64,000 bases of DNA from positions 46,494 through 110,493 of the forward strand of contig CAILZI010000193.1 of the NCBI GenBank assembly GCA_903838675.1, read 5' to 3'. Source of the stretch: an uncultured Verrucomicrobiota bacterium. Lineage in GTDB: Bacteria; Verrucomicrobiota; Verrucomicrobiia; Verrucomicrobiales; Verrucomicrobiaceae. The position numbers and the translations under genes are program-made. The notes under the pieces are model-generated. The model was not told the DNA's origin. It saw only the letters and a list, made by a program, of their open reading frames with translations, and made no database searches. Numbering within the stretch: the first letter of the stretch is position 1; each line of letters begins with the position of its first letter. Positions 16,372 through 25,520 of the stretch are shown here, one piece after another.

Positions 16372-18879
16372 ATGAACAAACCCACATCGAAGAAAAACAA
16401 ATTGCGAAACAAGGGCTCCTGCAAAAGCCTGTTCGCCATGTCCTTGCTGACCCTCAGCAGTCTGTGCCAGGAGGTCAAAGCCGGACAAACCTGGACTGGT
16501 GGCAGCTTGACCAATAATAATTGGTCAGATACCGGCAACTGGGGTGGTGCCGGGCCGAGTTATCCCGCGGGCATTAATTTTGGGGGGGGCCTGAGACTAA
16601 TCCCGTTTAATGACAACGCCGCTGCCGTTGGTGGCACTGGCATCACCTTCAATGTGGGTGCGGGCGCTTTCAATCTCACTGGGGGTGCCATCACTCTCAC
16701 TGGAGGCATCACCAACAACTCCGCCAACGTGCAGACGGTTAGCTTTGGTACTACGGGCATCACTCTGGGTGGAAATCAGACGTGGAATTCAGGCACTCTC
16801 CTTGGAGGCGGGTTGACTGTAGGCTCTGCAGTCAATCTCGCAGGCCAGCCACTGACGGTCGATGGCACCAACAATACGACCATCTCCGGCGCGGTCACAG
16901 ATTCCGGCCCGGGCACCGGCTCGATCAACAAGATCAATACTGGCACGCTGCTTTTGAGCGGGACAAACACCTTCACCGGCACAACCACCGTGAGCAATGG
17001 CCTCCTGCAGCTTCAAAACGGCGCAGCGATTGCCAATTCTGCTGCGGTCATTGTGACGGCACCGGGCGCACTTGCCCTGCTTAACAGTGAAACCATTGGC
17101 AGCCTCTCAGGCACCGGCAACACCAACCTCAACGCCAACACCCTCACTGTCGGCAACGACGGTGTGGTCCCCTTCGCCGGGAACAGCACCTACGCTGGGA
17201 ATCTGACAGGCGTCGGTGGCTCCCTGGTCAAAAATGGCACAGGCATCTTCACGACCTCGGGCACCAACACCTACACCGGCACCACGACGGTCAACACGGG
17301 AACTCTCAACGTGACGGGCACCCACACCGGAGGCGGAAACTACACCATTGCCCCAGGCGCAACGCTTGCCGGCACGGGAGTCATCACCGAGGCACTCGGT
17401 GCTTCCATCACTGAAAACGGCGCGATCGTGGTTGGCGATGCCACCTTGCTCGTTCCTGTCGCATCCACGCTCTCGATTTCCACCTCAGGTCTGGGTGCGA
17501 TCGTGATGGGCGCTGGCAGCACACTGGCCGTCGATCTCTTCACTGGAGCGGGTCTTGGCAACAACAACGTCGTTCCGGGCTCGTCAGACAAGTTCAACCT
17601 GGGCGGCAACCTCAATTCTGTGGCAGGCGGCACCTTGGTCATTGGCAACCCTAACGCCATGAAAAGCTTCACCGGCGGTGACAGTTGGCAGGTCGTGAAT
17701 CTCGCTCCAGGCGCCACTATCACGGGAAATCTGGGCCTCACCGGCAATCTCAATACCTCTGCTTTGAATCTCACCGCCACTCAGGTCGGTAACTTCAACC
17801 AGACCTCCGGTGTTTTCACCATCATTGACACACTCACCGGTCTGCAAATGGCCAACGCCATGGGGCAGGCCGTGCTCGCCAGTGCTCAGAGTGTCCTCAC
17901 CGATGTGAATGGACGCCTGTTCTTCCTCCGCGCGGGTCAGGGTGATCTCTCCGATGACAGCGAGTACGATCAAGGCGTGCTCAATGGCCAGGGCGACGGT
18001 CCTGGCAAGAACCCAGCGCCGAGCCCAATGGTTCAGCGCCGTCCACAGACAGGTCAGTGGCAGGTTTTTGCTACGGCGAATTACAACAATGCCAGGCTCG
18101 GTGGTTTCGGTCAGCAGGCGGGAATCCAGTCTGATAGCTGGACTCAAGGAATCGGCGCTGAGGTTCATGTCACCCCGAATGTGGCCCTTGGTTTCGCCCT
18201 CAACTGGCTGGAGTCCCGACAGACCTTCGCGAATAACGTCGGTGCCATGGACATGAACGGTTATGCGTTGAGCGCCTACACTTCCTATGTGAAAAAGGCA
18301 TTTTGGGCTGATCTGCTTTACAACTTTGGCAGCTATGACATCGACACGAACCGCAACCCCATCGGGTTCGCCATGGCTCGCGGTGACACAAATGCATACA
18401 CCAACTCAATCCAGTTCAACTCGGGCTGGAACTTCCGTTTCCAGAACAACAGCCTGGTGACCGGTCCATTCATTGGCCTCGACTACACCCACGTCTCCAT
18501 AGACGCCTATGGAGAGTCCGGCGGCGGCCTTGCGGCCCTGGCCTACAACAAACGTACGGCTGAGTCCCTTATCTCCCGTATTGGCTGGTCGGTGAGCAAG
18601 TATGTCAAAACAGACTTCGCGGTCATCACTGCACAGGCCCGTCTGAGCTACGAGCGCCAGAACCTGGGCAACAACGGCACCACCGTTGGCCTCATCAACC
18701 AGCCCTTCACCGTGGGCGGCGGGGCTCAGCACTATGGCCAGGACTACATGGTCGCGGGTGCAGGCTTGAACTTCCAGTTCACTCCGAGCCTCGGCCTGCT
18801 GCTCAACTACCAGGGTCAGTACTTCCGGCAGTCCGTGCAGGCTCATTACGTCGGCCTGCGCTTGAGCTATAAGTTCTGA
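16372..18879 (+). CDS. PATR-repeat autotransporter (type V secretion)
   Basis: An 835-residue classical autotransporter. The N-terminus has an extended basic region, then a hydrophobic signal (LFAMSLLTLSSLCQEVKAG). The passenger is Gly/Thr/Asn-rich and beta-helical, with passenger-associated repeats of the form LLLSGTNTFTGTTTVSNGLL and its relative TSGTNTYTGTTTVNTGTLNV. A Pro-rich linker (KNPAPSPMVQRRPQTG) precedes the C-terminal beta-barrel (about 560-835), which ends with LRLSYKF, an aromatic terminal residue as in outer-membrane proteins. The passenger is short and carries no catalytic motif that I can see, so surface adhesion or a structural layer is more likely than an enzyme. It is monocistronic, with its own AT-rich leader and a strong terminator. 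Confidence 0.9.
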   Translation: MNKPTSKKNKLRNKGSCKSLFAMSLLTLSSLCQEVKAGQTWTGGSLTNNNWSDTGNWGGAGPSYPAGINFGGGLRLIPFNDNAAAVGGTGITFNVGAGAFNLTGGAITLTGGITNNSANVQTVSFGTTGITLGGNQTWNSGTLLGGGLTVGSAVNLAGQPLTVDGTNNTTISGAVTDSGPGTGSINKINTGTLLLSGTNTFTGTTTVSNGLLQLQNGAAIANSAAVIVTAPGALALLNSETIGSLSGTGNTNLNANTLTVGNDGVVPFAGNSTYAGNLTGVGGSLVKNGTGIFTTSGTNTYTGTTTVNTGTLNVTGTHTGGGNYTIAPGATLAGTGVITEALGASITENGAIVVGDATLLVPVASTLSISTSGLGAIVMGAGSTLAVDLFTGAGLGNNNVVPGSSDKFNLGGNLNSVAGGTLVIGNPNAMKSFTGGDSWQVVNLAPGATITGNLGLTGNLNTSALNLTATQVGNFNQTSGVFTIIDTLTGLQMANAMGQAVLASAQSVLTDVNGRLFFLRAGQGDLSDDSEYDQGVLNGQGDGPGKNPAPSPMVQRRPQTGQWQVFATANYNNARLGGFGQQAGIQSDSWTQGIGAEVHVTPNVALGFALNWLESRQTFANNVGAMDMNGYALSAYTSYVKKAFWADLLYNFGSYDIDTNRNPIGFAMARGDTNAYTNSIQFNSGWNFRFQNNSLVTGPFIGLDYTHVSIDAYGESGGGLAALAYNKRTAESLISRIGWSVSKYVKTDFAVITAQARLSYERQNLGNNGTTVGLINQPFTVGGGAQHYGQDYMVAGAGLNFQFTPSLGLLLNYQGQYFRQSVQAHYVGLRLSYKF

Positions 18880-18906
18880 TTCATCAACGTTCCCTGTTAA
18901 ACCGAG

Positions 18907-18940
18907 GGAGGCATTGCTGAAAGGCAATGCCTCCTTTTTT
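18907..18940 (+). terminator. Strong intrinsic terminator of the autotransporter gene
   Basis: Perfect 11-base arms (18907-18917 and 18924-18934; GGAGGCATTGC and its complement) enclose a six-base loop, and are followed by six T residues. This is the clearest rho-independent terminator in the window, 28 bp after the autotransporter stop. Confidence 0.9.
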
Positions 18941-18965
18941 GTGAGCCTCGAAACAAACTTTAAAA

Positions 18966-19050
18966 ATGATGCTCCTGGTCATCTCAGCCTGAGGCAGCTT
19001 GAATACGATCTGTACGGAAGCGACGACGTCGCCGAGCCGCCCCATGAACG
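18966..19050 (-). pseudogene. Relic of a polX PHP-domain segment
   Basis: Over about 82 bases this segment aligns without gaps to the intact polX gene at 20,386-20,468, at roughly 80% identity by eye. In the polX frame it reads MGRLGDVVASVQIVFKLPQA, against MGQLDYVVASVHNVFNLPEA in the real protein. No flanking polX sequence is present, so it is a gene fragment left by a duplication or recombination event. Confidence 0.75.
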
Positions 19051-19052
19051 GA

Positions 19053-19130
19053 TGCGCTGAGGAGAGCATCAAAACCGGCGTGGCCGTGATGGCGGCAGCC
19101 GTTTGCGATTTTCTGGATGCAAGCAAATGA
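19053..19130 (+). pseudogene. Relic of the M20 amidohydrolase 3' end
   Basis: This 78-base stretch matches the last 26 codons of the amidohydrolase gene (end at 15972) at about 90%, including the stop codon. It reads ESIKTGVAVMAAAVCDFLDA then SK and stop. It directly follows the polX relic, so two unrelated gene ends are fused here with no intact gene between them. Confidence 0.85.
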
Positions 19131-19154
19131 CCAGCGCGGCGTTTCAGCATGACC

Positions 19155-20000
19155 ATGAAGGCCCGCCACCTCCACCGCATCCTTGTCGTCACAATCATCG
19201 CGATGTGTGGCAGCGCGCTCAGCGCGGATGATTACAAATCCCCCTACAAGGTCGAGTTCACATTCAAAGAGGAGGATCTGATCGGGGATCTGCTGAATGG
19301 ACCGCGTGGCGAATGGAAAGAAGAAGCGAGCGTGCCGTATCGCGAGTGGTATGACGCCGCGTATCAGAAACGCTGGAAGCACTGGGGACCGGCGGCAAAG
19401 CATTTCAATCCACCTGCAGGCGTCGCCTCCAAAAGCCCGGAATGGTCGCGCCAGCGCATCATCGCCACCGGTCTGCGCTTCGTCGGTTACGCCTACCAGC
19501 ATCATCACATCCCCGACTGGGAGCCGCCTGCAGACTGGCCGAAAGATGCGAAACAAACCACGCCAGTAACAAAGGGCCTAGATTGCAGCAACTTTACCGC
19601 ATTCGTGTACAACCTCGCACTTGGCATCAAGCCGACCGGCGATGTGCACGATCAGTCTGCCCTAACCGAAGCGCCCGGACCCGGTGCAGGACGCAGCACG
19701 GCAGTAAAGCGCATCGAACTTCCCGCTCGTTACGAGGATTTTGAAACCACGCTTCTCACCGGCGACCTGCTCTTTGTGAAAAGCAACCAGGGTGAAGTCT
19801 CACACGTCGTGCTGTGGGTCGGCAAAATCGGCCACAGCCCCGATGGCGTGCCGCTGATTCTCGACAGCACAGGCAGTGGCACCAAGGACAGCAACGGCGT
19901 GGCCATCCCCAACGGCATCCACCTGCGTCCATTCAAACGCGGCTGGTGGTACGCCAGCAAGGCCAGCCATGCGCTGCGCATCATTCCTGAGGGAAAGTGA
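19155..20000 (+). CDS. Exported NlpC/P60 family cysteine peptidase
   Basis: A 281-residue protein with a signal peptide (LHRILVVTIIAMCGSALSA). The NlpC/P60 catalytic Cys is in GLDCSNFTAFVYNLALG, the His in EVSHVVLWVGKIG, and a third polar residue is likely in the C-terminal GIHLRPFKRGWW. Members cut peptide bonds in cell-wall muropeptides (typically D-Glu to diamino acid). The long region before the Cys (about 110 residues) is family-specific and might recognise the substrate. The start at 19155 is 24 bp after the relic of the M20 gene; an ATG at 19149 adds two residues. It is convergent with polX. Confidence 0.82.
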   Translation: MKARHLHRILVVTIIAMCGSALSADDYKSPYKVEFTFKEEDLIGDLLNGPRGEWKEEASVPYREWYDAAYQKRWKHWGPAAKHFNPPAGVASKSPEWSRQRIIATGLRFVGYAYQHHHIPDWEPPADWPKDAKQTTPVTKGLDCSNFTAFVYNLALGIKPTGDVHDQSALTEAPGPGAGRSTAVKRIELPARYEDFETTLLTGDLLFVKSNQGEVSHVVLWVGKIGHSPDGVPLILDSTGSGTKDSNGVAIPNGIHLRPFKRGWWYASKASHALRIIPEGK

Positions 20001-20024
20001 TGAGTTCGACAAGGAAGAAAGCGT

Positions 20025-21767
20025 TCACCCGCGTTTCGCACGCAGAACTTCCTCCACCTCCCCAAGCGGCAGGCAATTGATGACATCCTTGCGCGTCAGC
20101 CACCCCTTCCGCGCCGCCTTGATGCCATAGATCACCGCCTGCAGTCCATGCGTGCTATGCGCATCCGGATTGATGCTGCACTTCACGCCTTTGGCTTTCG
20201 CGAGTTTCCACCAGCGCCAGTCCATGTCGAGACGCCAGGCGCTGGCATTAAGTTCAATGATGGTGCCGGTTTCCGCAGCAGAATCGATCACGGCGGCCAC
20301 ATTGACGTGGTAAGCAGGTCGTTGCAGCAGCAACCTGCCGGTGAGATGCCCCAGCATGGTCACGTGCGGATTTTCGATGGCGCGGATGATGCGCTTGGTC
20401 ATCTCAGCTTCCGGCAGATTGAAGACGTTGTGCACAGAGGCGACGACGTAGTCGAGCTGCCCCATGATCTCATCGCTGAAGTCAAGGCTTCCATCCTTGA
20501 GGATGTCAACCTCGCTGCCGGCAAAGATGCGAAAGCCCTCTTCGGCCATCTCTTCATTCAGTGCTTTGATCTCTTCGATCTGTTTCAGCAGGCGCTTCTC
20601 ATCAAGCCCGTTCGCCTGGAAGGATGACTTGCTGTGATCGGCAATGCCAAGGTACTGCAGGCCGAGGTCATGCGCGGCATCCGCCATCTCTCGCAGGGTC
20701 GCGCCACCGTCACTGGCGGTGGTGTGGTTGTGGAACACACCGCGCAGGTTTTCGAGCTGGATGAGGTGCGGCAAACCGCCATGCTCGGCGGCGTCAATCT
20801 CACCTGTGTTTTCACGCAGCTCGGGGTCGATGAAGTCGAGCTCCAGCGCGCGGTAGAGTTCCGCTTCGTCATGAATCGGTGGAATGACCGGCGCATCCGC
20901 ATGGTCGGGCACTTTGCTGAAGGCATACTCATTGAGCGACCAGCCACGCGCCAGCGCACGTTGGCGGATGGCCACATTGTGCTCCTTGCTCCCGGTGAAG
21001 TAGGCGAGCGCAAAGGGAAACTCCTTGTTGGAAACTGCACGCAGATCGCACTGCACACCGTGGGTGACATGCACGCTGGCTTTCGTCGGTCCCTTGGCGA
21101 TGACATCCACCACGATCGGCAGTTCCACAAAGGCTGCAATGACCTGCTCAGGCTGCCGTGTTGAAACCAGGAAATCAAGATCATGCACCGTCTCCTTGCC
21201 ACGTCGAAAACTTCCGCAGACCTCAGCATGCGAGACATTGGGGTGCTGCCGCAGAGCTTCCAAAATTTCCTGCACCAACGGTTGCACCAGATCCAGACGA
21301 AACTCCGCCGCATGCTGCTCACGAAAGGCGATGCTTTCGAGAATCTTCTCCACCGTTTTGCCGCCAAAGCCGGCGAGCTTCGCGGCCTCACCGCTTTCGC
21401 AGGCTCGCTTCAGATCCGCAATGGAGGAAACGCCCAGCTCCGCATGCAGCGCGGCCACCTTTTTGGGCCCGAGACCCTGCACATCAAACAACTCAAACAG
21501 TGTGTCCGGAAATTCGGCCTTGAGCTTCTCGTAGAACTCCAGCTTCCCAGTCGTGGCCATTTCATGCAGCTTGTCACGCAGCGCTTCGCCCAAACCCTTG
21601 ATCCCTGTGAGCTGGTTCTCGGCCGCCAGCTTCATGATGTCGCCGCTGTAGCTTTCCACGATCTCCGCACCGGTGCGATAGGCACGCACTTTAAAGGTGT
21701 TTTCTCCTTTCAGTTCGAGCAGAAGGGCGATGCGTTCAAAGATGGTGGCGGCGTCTTCGCGGGTCAT
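20025..21767 (-). CDS. polX: DNA polymerase/3'-5' exonuclease PolX
   Basis: A 580-residue bacterial PolX. The N-terminal helix-hairpin-helix domain (about 1-110) includes GIKGLGEALRDKL and VQGLGPKKVAALH. The polymerase palm has the nucleotidyltransferase motif CGSFRRGKETVHDLDFLV. The C-terminal PHP domain (about 340-575) shows metal-binding HNHTTASDGG, GIADHSKSS, GSEVDIL and NPDAHSTHGL. It fills short gaps and trims 3' ends in base excision repair. The PHP metal ligands look complete, so exonuclease activity is expected. It ends the long leftward run that begins with potA; the next gene, lpxD, ends 49 bp upstream. A relic of its PHP coding sequence lies at 18966-19050. Confidence 0.94.
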   Translation of the reverse strand: MTREDAATIFERIALLLELKGENTFKVRAYRTGAEIVESYSGDIMKLAAENQLTGIKGLGEALRDKLHEMATTGKLEFYEKLKAEFPDTLFELFDVQGLGPKKVAALHAELGVSSIADLKRACESGEAAKLAGFGGKTVEKILESIAFREQHAAEFRLDLVQPLVQEILEALRQHPNVSHAEVCGSFRRGKETVHDLDFLVSTRQPEQVIAAFVELPIVVDVIAKGPTKASVHVTHGVQCDLRAVSNKEFPFALAYFTGSKEHNVAIRQRALARGWSLNEYAFSKVPDHADAPVIPPIHDEAELYRALELDFIDPELRENTGEIDAAEHGGLPHLIQLENLRGVFHNHTTASDGGATLREMADAAHDLGLQYLGIADHSKSSFQANGLDEKRLLKQIEEIKALNEEMAEEGFRIFAGSEVDILKDGSLDFSDEIMGQLDYVVASVHNVFNLPEAEMTKRIIRAIENPHVTMLGHLTGRLLLQRPAYHVNVAAVIDSAAETGTIIELNASAWRLDMDWRWWKLAKAKGVKCSINPDAHSTHGLQAVIYGIKAARKGWLTRKDVINCLPLGEVEEVLRAKRG

Positions 21768-21816
21768 GCACGCATCATGGCGTGAGATGTCACGAGGTGA
21801 AGCGCGAAATCAGCGG

Positions 21817-22836
21817 TCACACCTGTTTGGTGCCGTCCATCCGTTTTTCCAGACTCCGCAACCGCCGCAGCGCTTCCGGCATCTTCGTCATCGCAATCCA
21901 CTGCCGTTTCGCCTGCTTGTCCGTTGCAGCAGGGTAGCCGAGCACAGTTTCACCGGCAGCAACGTCACGCATGACGCCGGATTTGGCACCAATGGTGGCC
22001 TGGGTGCCCAGCTTGAGATGACCCGCGATGCCCGACTGCGAAGCGATGACGACATAGTCAGCGAGCTGCGTGCTCCCGGCAAAGCCCACCTGGCCCATGA
22101 TGAGGCAATGGCGGCCCATGACCACATTGTGCGCCACATGGACGAGATTGTCGATCTTGGTGCCCTGCCCGATCACGGTTGATCCCAGCGCGCCGCGATC
22201 AATCGAGGTGTTGGAGCCGATCTCGACGTCGTCATGAATGACGACGTTCCCCACCTGGAGGATTTTGCGGTGGCGGCCCTGGTCAAATACATAACCGTAG
22301 CCGTCCGAGCCGATGGTGGTGCCCGCATGGATGCTGACGCGGTTGCCGATCTGCGTCCTGGCATACAGCACCACGTTAGGGTGCAGGCAGACATCCTCCC
22401 CCAAATGACTGTCGCGTCCGACATGGTTCCCGCCCATGAGCACCGAGTTTTTACCCACCGAAACGCCAGCACCCACAACACAATGCGGACCAACACTGGC
22501 GGTGGCATCGATCCGCGCGGAAGAATCGACCACCGCACTTGCATGCACACCCGCAGAATGCCTTTCAGGTGGAAAGAACAGCGGAAGCACTTTGGCAATG
22601 GCAATACGAGCATCCTTCACGCGAATCAGAACTTTCGTCGCTGATTCAAATCCTTGAGGTACCAGGATGGCACTGGCCTTGCCGGCCTCTGCAGCCGCGA
22701 GGTAGCTGGGTTTTTCTGCAAAAGTCAGATCCCCGGACGATGCGACATCAGCAGGAGCAATGCCTTTGAGGACCACCGAGCCATCCCCCACCACTTCGCC
22801 ACCGATCAGCTCTGCAAGAATTGAAGCGGTGAACAT
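21817..22836 (-). CDS. lpxD: UDP-3-O-acylglucosamine N-acyltransferase LpxD
   Basis: LpxD adds the second (N-linked) acyl chain to UDP-3-O-acyl-glucosamine in lipid A synthesis. The protein is 339 residues from the ATG at 22836; an in-frame upstream ATG at 22914 would overlap the gene before it and has no family support. The N-terminal uridine-binding domain has DLTFAEKPSYLAA. The left-handed beta-helix of hexapeptide repeats follows, with the catalytic His in LVHVAHNVVMGRHC and the usual IDRGALGSTVIGQGTKIDN. It lies 26 bp after the fatty acid desaturase gene, so lipid A and membrane fatty acid modification genes sit together. No other lpx gene is in the window. Confidence 0.94.
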   Translation of the reverse strand: MFTASILAELIGGEVVGDGSVVLKGIAPADVASSGDLTFAEKPSYLAAAEAGKASAILVPQGFESATKVLIRVKDARIAIAKVLPLFFPPERHSAGVHASAVVDSSARIDATASVGPHCVVGAGVSVGKNSVLMGGNHVGRDSHLGEDVCLHPNVVLYARTQIGNRVSIHAGTTIGSDGYGYVFDQGRHRKILQVGNVVIHDDVEIGSNTSIDRGALGSTVIGQGTKIDNLVHVAHNVVMGRHCLIMGQVGFAGSTQLADYVVIASQSGIAGHLKLGTQATIGAKSGVMRDVAAGETVLGYPAATDKQAKRQWIAMTKMPEALRRLRSLEKRMDGTKQV

Positions 22837-22862
22837 GGAGGTCTCGGTGAGCCGAAGGGCGT

Positions 22863-23891
22863 TTACCGCGTTGATGTAGGCAGAGGCACCATCCTCTGAA
22901 GCTCTGTGTCCCAAACCTTGAGCCTCAAGCAGCGCAGGATATCTCTCGGACTCAGGGTGGTGATCTTCGGCTTTTGCAGTTCAGGCATGGCCTTGAGCAC
23001 CTCTGGGAGGCGATAGAAAGGGATGCGAGCGTTCAGATGGTGGATGTGATGGTAGCCGATGTTGGCGGAGAACCAGGCCATGAGCCGGCTGGTCTTCATG
23101 TAGCTGGAGGATTCCAAAGCGGCGCGCTCATAGGTCCAGCCGGCCTTGTCATAAAAGGCCACGTCTGGAAAATTGTGCTGCGCATAGAAGAGGTAGGACC
23201 CGATCGCATACGTGATGAAGTGCGGGATGACCTGCACCAGCAGCCACATCTGCCAGCCAAAGAAATGAATGAGGGCGGCAGCAATGCCCGCATGCACCAA
23301 AAGCGCGAACAGGCAGTCCAGATGCTGCCGCGGTTTCATGACAAAAGGGCGCAGGCACATTCCATGCAGGAAGACAAAGAGGTAGCCAAAGAGAATGGTC
23401 AGCGGATGACGCATGAAGAGGTAGATCAACCGGGCCGATCTGGACGCCTTCTCATAATGGTCCTTCGTCATGATCGGATAAGAACCAATATGAGAACCTT
23501 TGATCTTTGAGTTATGGTTGTGGTGGTGATTATGCGAACTGCGCCAGATGCTGCTGGGACTCAGAGCAAGAATGCCAAAGCCCCGCATCAGCCATTCCGC
23601 GACCTTGGAGGTGGGCAGGATCGCATTGTGCTGCTGGTCATGATAGATGACGAAAAGGCGCAGCAGCAGCAGCCCGGAAAGAACGCTGAGCCCCACCTTC
23701 ACCAGCAGATACGGTATCCACAGCGTTGCAGCGATCACCGCAAGCCAAAGTGAGGCTGTAGACAGGATGCACCACCAGCTTTTAACGGTGTTGTCCACAG
23801 CATAAGGCTTGGTGGCCAGGATAAGCTCAGTGCCTGTCCTGTTTCTGCCGCCAAGAGTGATGGTATCGGCTATAGCCAGGCCACTAGTCAT
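22863..23891 (-). CDS. Membrane fatty acid desaturase
   Basis: A 342-residue integral-membrane di-iron desaturase/hydroxylase. Three histidine boxes are present: HDQQH near residue 80, the unusually His-rich SHNHHHNHN, and HHIHH in the C-terminal part (YHHIHHLNARIPF). Four or more membrane helices flank them (for example LWIPYLLVKVGLSVLSGLLL and WLLVQVIPHFITYAIG). It probably introduces a double bond, or a hydroxyl group, in acyl chains. Substrate and regioselectivity cannot be read. It lies in the leftward run between the ydcF-like gene and lpxD, which fits envelope-lipid tailoring. Confidence 0.88.
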   Translation of the reverse strand: MTSGLAIADTITLGGRNRTGTELILATKPYAVDNTVKSWWCILSTASLWLAVIAATLWIPYLLVKVGLSVLSGLLLLRLFVIYHDQQHNAILPTSKVAEWLMRGFGILALSPSSIWRSSHNHHHNHNSKIKGSHIGSYPIMTKDHYEKASRSARLIYLFMRHPLTILFGYLFVFLHGMCLRPFVMKPRQHLDCLFALLVHAGIAAALIHFFGWQMWLLVQVIPHFITYAIGSYLFYAQHNFPDVAFYDKAGWTYERAALESSSYMKTSRLMAWFSANIGYHHIHHLNARIPFYRLPEVLKAMPELQKPKITTLSPRDILRCLRLKVWDTELQRMVPLPTSTR

Positions 23892-23976
23892 GTGGGTTCC
23901 ACCTGACCTCGCTACGGCCCAAAAGCAAGCCTTCTTTACTCCGTTCTCAGCAGTTTGCGGGCCAAAAAATAGTGCG

Positions 23977-24753
23977 TTAAACCCAACCGCAGAGACGATA
24001 GGCCCACCATCCTATGATTTCATGCATCCAAGCCTCAAAATGGCACAGGTTGGTTGCATTCGGCACATCCAGCCAATTCACGCTTTGCCCACGCATTGCA
24101 CTGCTGGCATAATTGCGCGGAACGGCAGCTACAGCTGTGCCGGCAGTTTCAAAAACTGCCCTGGCCCTGGTCATGTGATAGGCAGATGTCACCAACGCCA
24201 CTTTCTTCCAGCCGTGTTTGACCGCCAGCGCGGAAACTTTGACGGCCTCATCATGAGTGTCCAAGCAGCGGCCCAGACTATGTACCGGCACCGGAGAGAG
24301 CTGCCAGGCCTCCACCCAGAGTTTGACAGCATCCGCCTCAGACTCAATACCCGAGGACATCTTGAAACTGCCTCCGCCAACGACCAGCAGTTTGCCCTTG
24401 CCCTTCTTCGCAACCGTCAAACCGGCAAACAGCCGGTCTCCGCCACCGCTGAAATGTATCCCTGCCGGCTCGCTTCGGGAGGGCTCAATGCCACCACCAA
24501 GTACAATGACCGCGTCGCATTCGGGCAATGCCGCCAAATCCACAGGAGCCCACTGAGCCTCCAAGGATCCCAGCAACGTTTGCGATAATGCAGTGGCTGA
24601 CGTGAGTGTCAGCAGCAACCACGCGGCGCCCGGCAGGATCAAAGCCCGCCATTGACGGCGGCGGAAGATGATCACAACCCATGCCGAAAGCATGAGCCAG
24701 ACCATCCCGGTAGGCTCCATGAAATCTGCCAATGATCTGAGGTAGGAGGTCAT
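23977..24753 (-). CDS. YdcF-like (DUF218) membrane protein
   Basis: A 258-residue protein with two N-terminal membrane segments (WLMLSAWVVIIFRRR and ILPGAAWLLLTLTSATAL), then a DUF218/ElyC-SanA domain: DAVIVLGGGIEPS, KLLVVGGGSF, and the conserved ALVTSAYHMTRARAVF. Members are linked to envelope integrity and vancomycin resistance in enterobacteria, and possibly to envelope carrier lipid use; the reaction is not known. The ATG overlaps the potC stop by 4 bp (ATGA), so it is translated together with the polyamine transporter genes, an unusual association. Confidence 0.85.
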   Translation of the reverse strand: MTSYLRSLADFMEPTGMVWLMLSAWVVIIFRRRQWRALILPGAAWLLLTLTSATALSQTLLGSLEAQWAPVDLAALPECDAVIVLGGGIEPSRSEPAGIHFSGGGDRLFAGLTVAKKGKGKLLVVGGGSFKMSSGIESEADAVKLWVEAWQLSPVPVHSLGRCLDTHDEAVKVSALAVKHGWKKVALVTSAYHMTRARAVFETAGTAVAAVPRNYASSAMRGQSVNWLDVPNATNLCHFEAWMHEIIGWWAYRLCGWV

Positions 24754-25520
24754 GCTCGGCGTTGGAGGCGGGAACTGCAGGCGGCAAAAAGGAAGGTGCT
24801 GGCAATGAGCAGCGTGCTGAGCGCGTTGATCATGGGCAGGCTGCGGCTGGTTTTCATCATGCTGGCGACGCGTAAAGGCAGGGTGGTGGTCCCGGGCCCG
24901 GAGACAAAGAAGGTGATGACATAGTCGTCAATCGAAAGTGTGAAGGCCAGGAGCCCGCCGGCCAGCACACCGGGCAGCAGGAGAGGCAGCAGCACTTTTT
25001 TCACAGCTTTGGCCTGTGATGCCCCAAGATCACGGGCGGCATCCAGCAGCGTGAAATCAAAGTCCTGCAGGCGGCCCAGCACGGCCATCGTCACGAAGCT
25101 CAGACAAAAGGTCACATGCGCAATCCAAATAGTGAGCAGCCCTGTTTCAACGCCACTTAGAACAAACAAGGCCAGCAACGACATGCCCATGAGAATGTCC
25201 GGCATCACCAGCGGCAGGGTGATGAGCATATGGTGCACGTTTTGCAGCCCGGAACGGTACCGATGCAGCGAATAGGCGGCCAGCGTACCGAGGACCATGG
25301 CCGCCAGAGAGGCCGAGACGGCGATCTTGAGCGTGATCCATAACGATTCCCAGACCTCTCCTGCGGCCCAAAGCTTTTCATACCAGTTCAAGGTGAAACC
25401 CTCCCACTCACCACCAAAACGTGAGGCGTTGAAGGAGTTCACCACGAGAACAACCAACGGTGCGAACAGAAACAGAATCACCCCCAAGGTGGTAATAACA
25501 GGCAGCCAGGAGCGCTTCAT
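24750..25520 (-). CDS. potC: Polyamine-type ABC transporter permease PotC
   Basis: A 256-residue inner-membrane permease with six predicted helices. The EAA loop that couples to the ATPase reads LLDAARDLGASQAKAVKKV, and FTLSIDDYVITFFVSGPG is the usual PotC signature. It overlaps potB (ATGA, 25517-25520) and the ydcF-like gene at its 3' end. With PotA and PotB it forms a spermidine/putrescine-type importer. The substrate-binding protein PotD is missing from the neighbourhood, so the true substrate is not certain. Confidence 0.92.
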   Translation of the reverse strand: MKRSWLPVITTLGVILFLFAPLVVLVVNSFNASRFGGEWEGFTLNWYEKLWAAGEVWESLWITLKIAVSASLAAMVLGTLAAYSLHRYRSGLQNVHHMLITLPLVMPDILMGMSLLALFVLSGVETGLLTIWIAHVTFCLSFVTMAVLGRLQDFDFTLLDAARDLGASQAKAVKKVLLPLLLPGVLAGGLLAFTLSIDDYVITFFVSGPGTTTLPLRVASMMKTSRSLPMINALSTLLIASTFLFAACSSRLQRRA

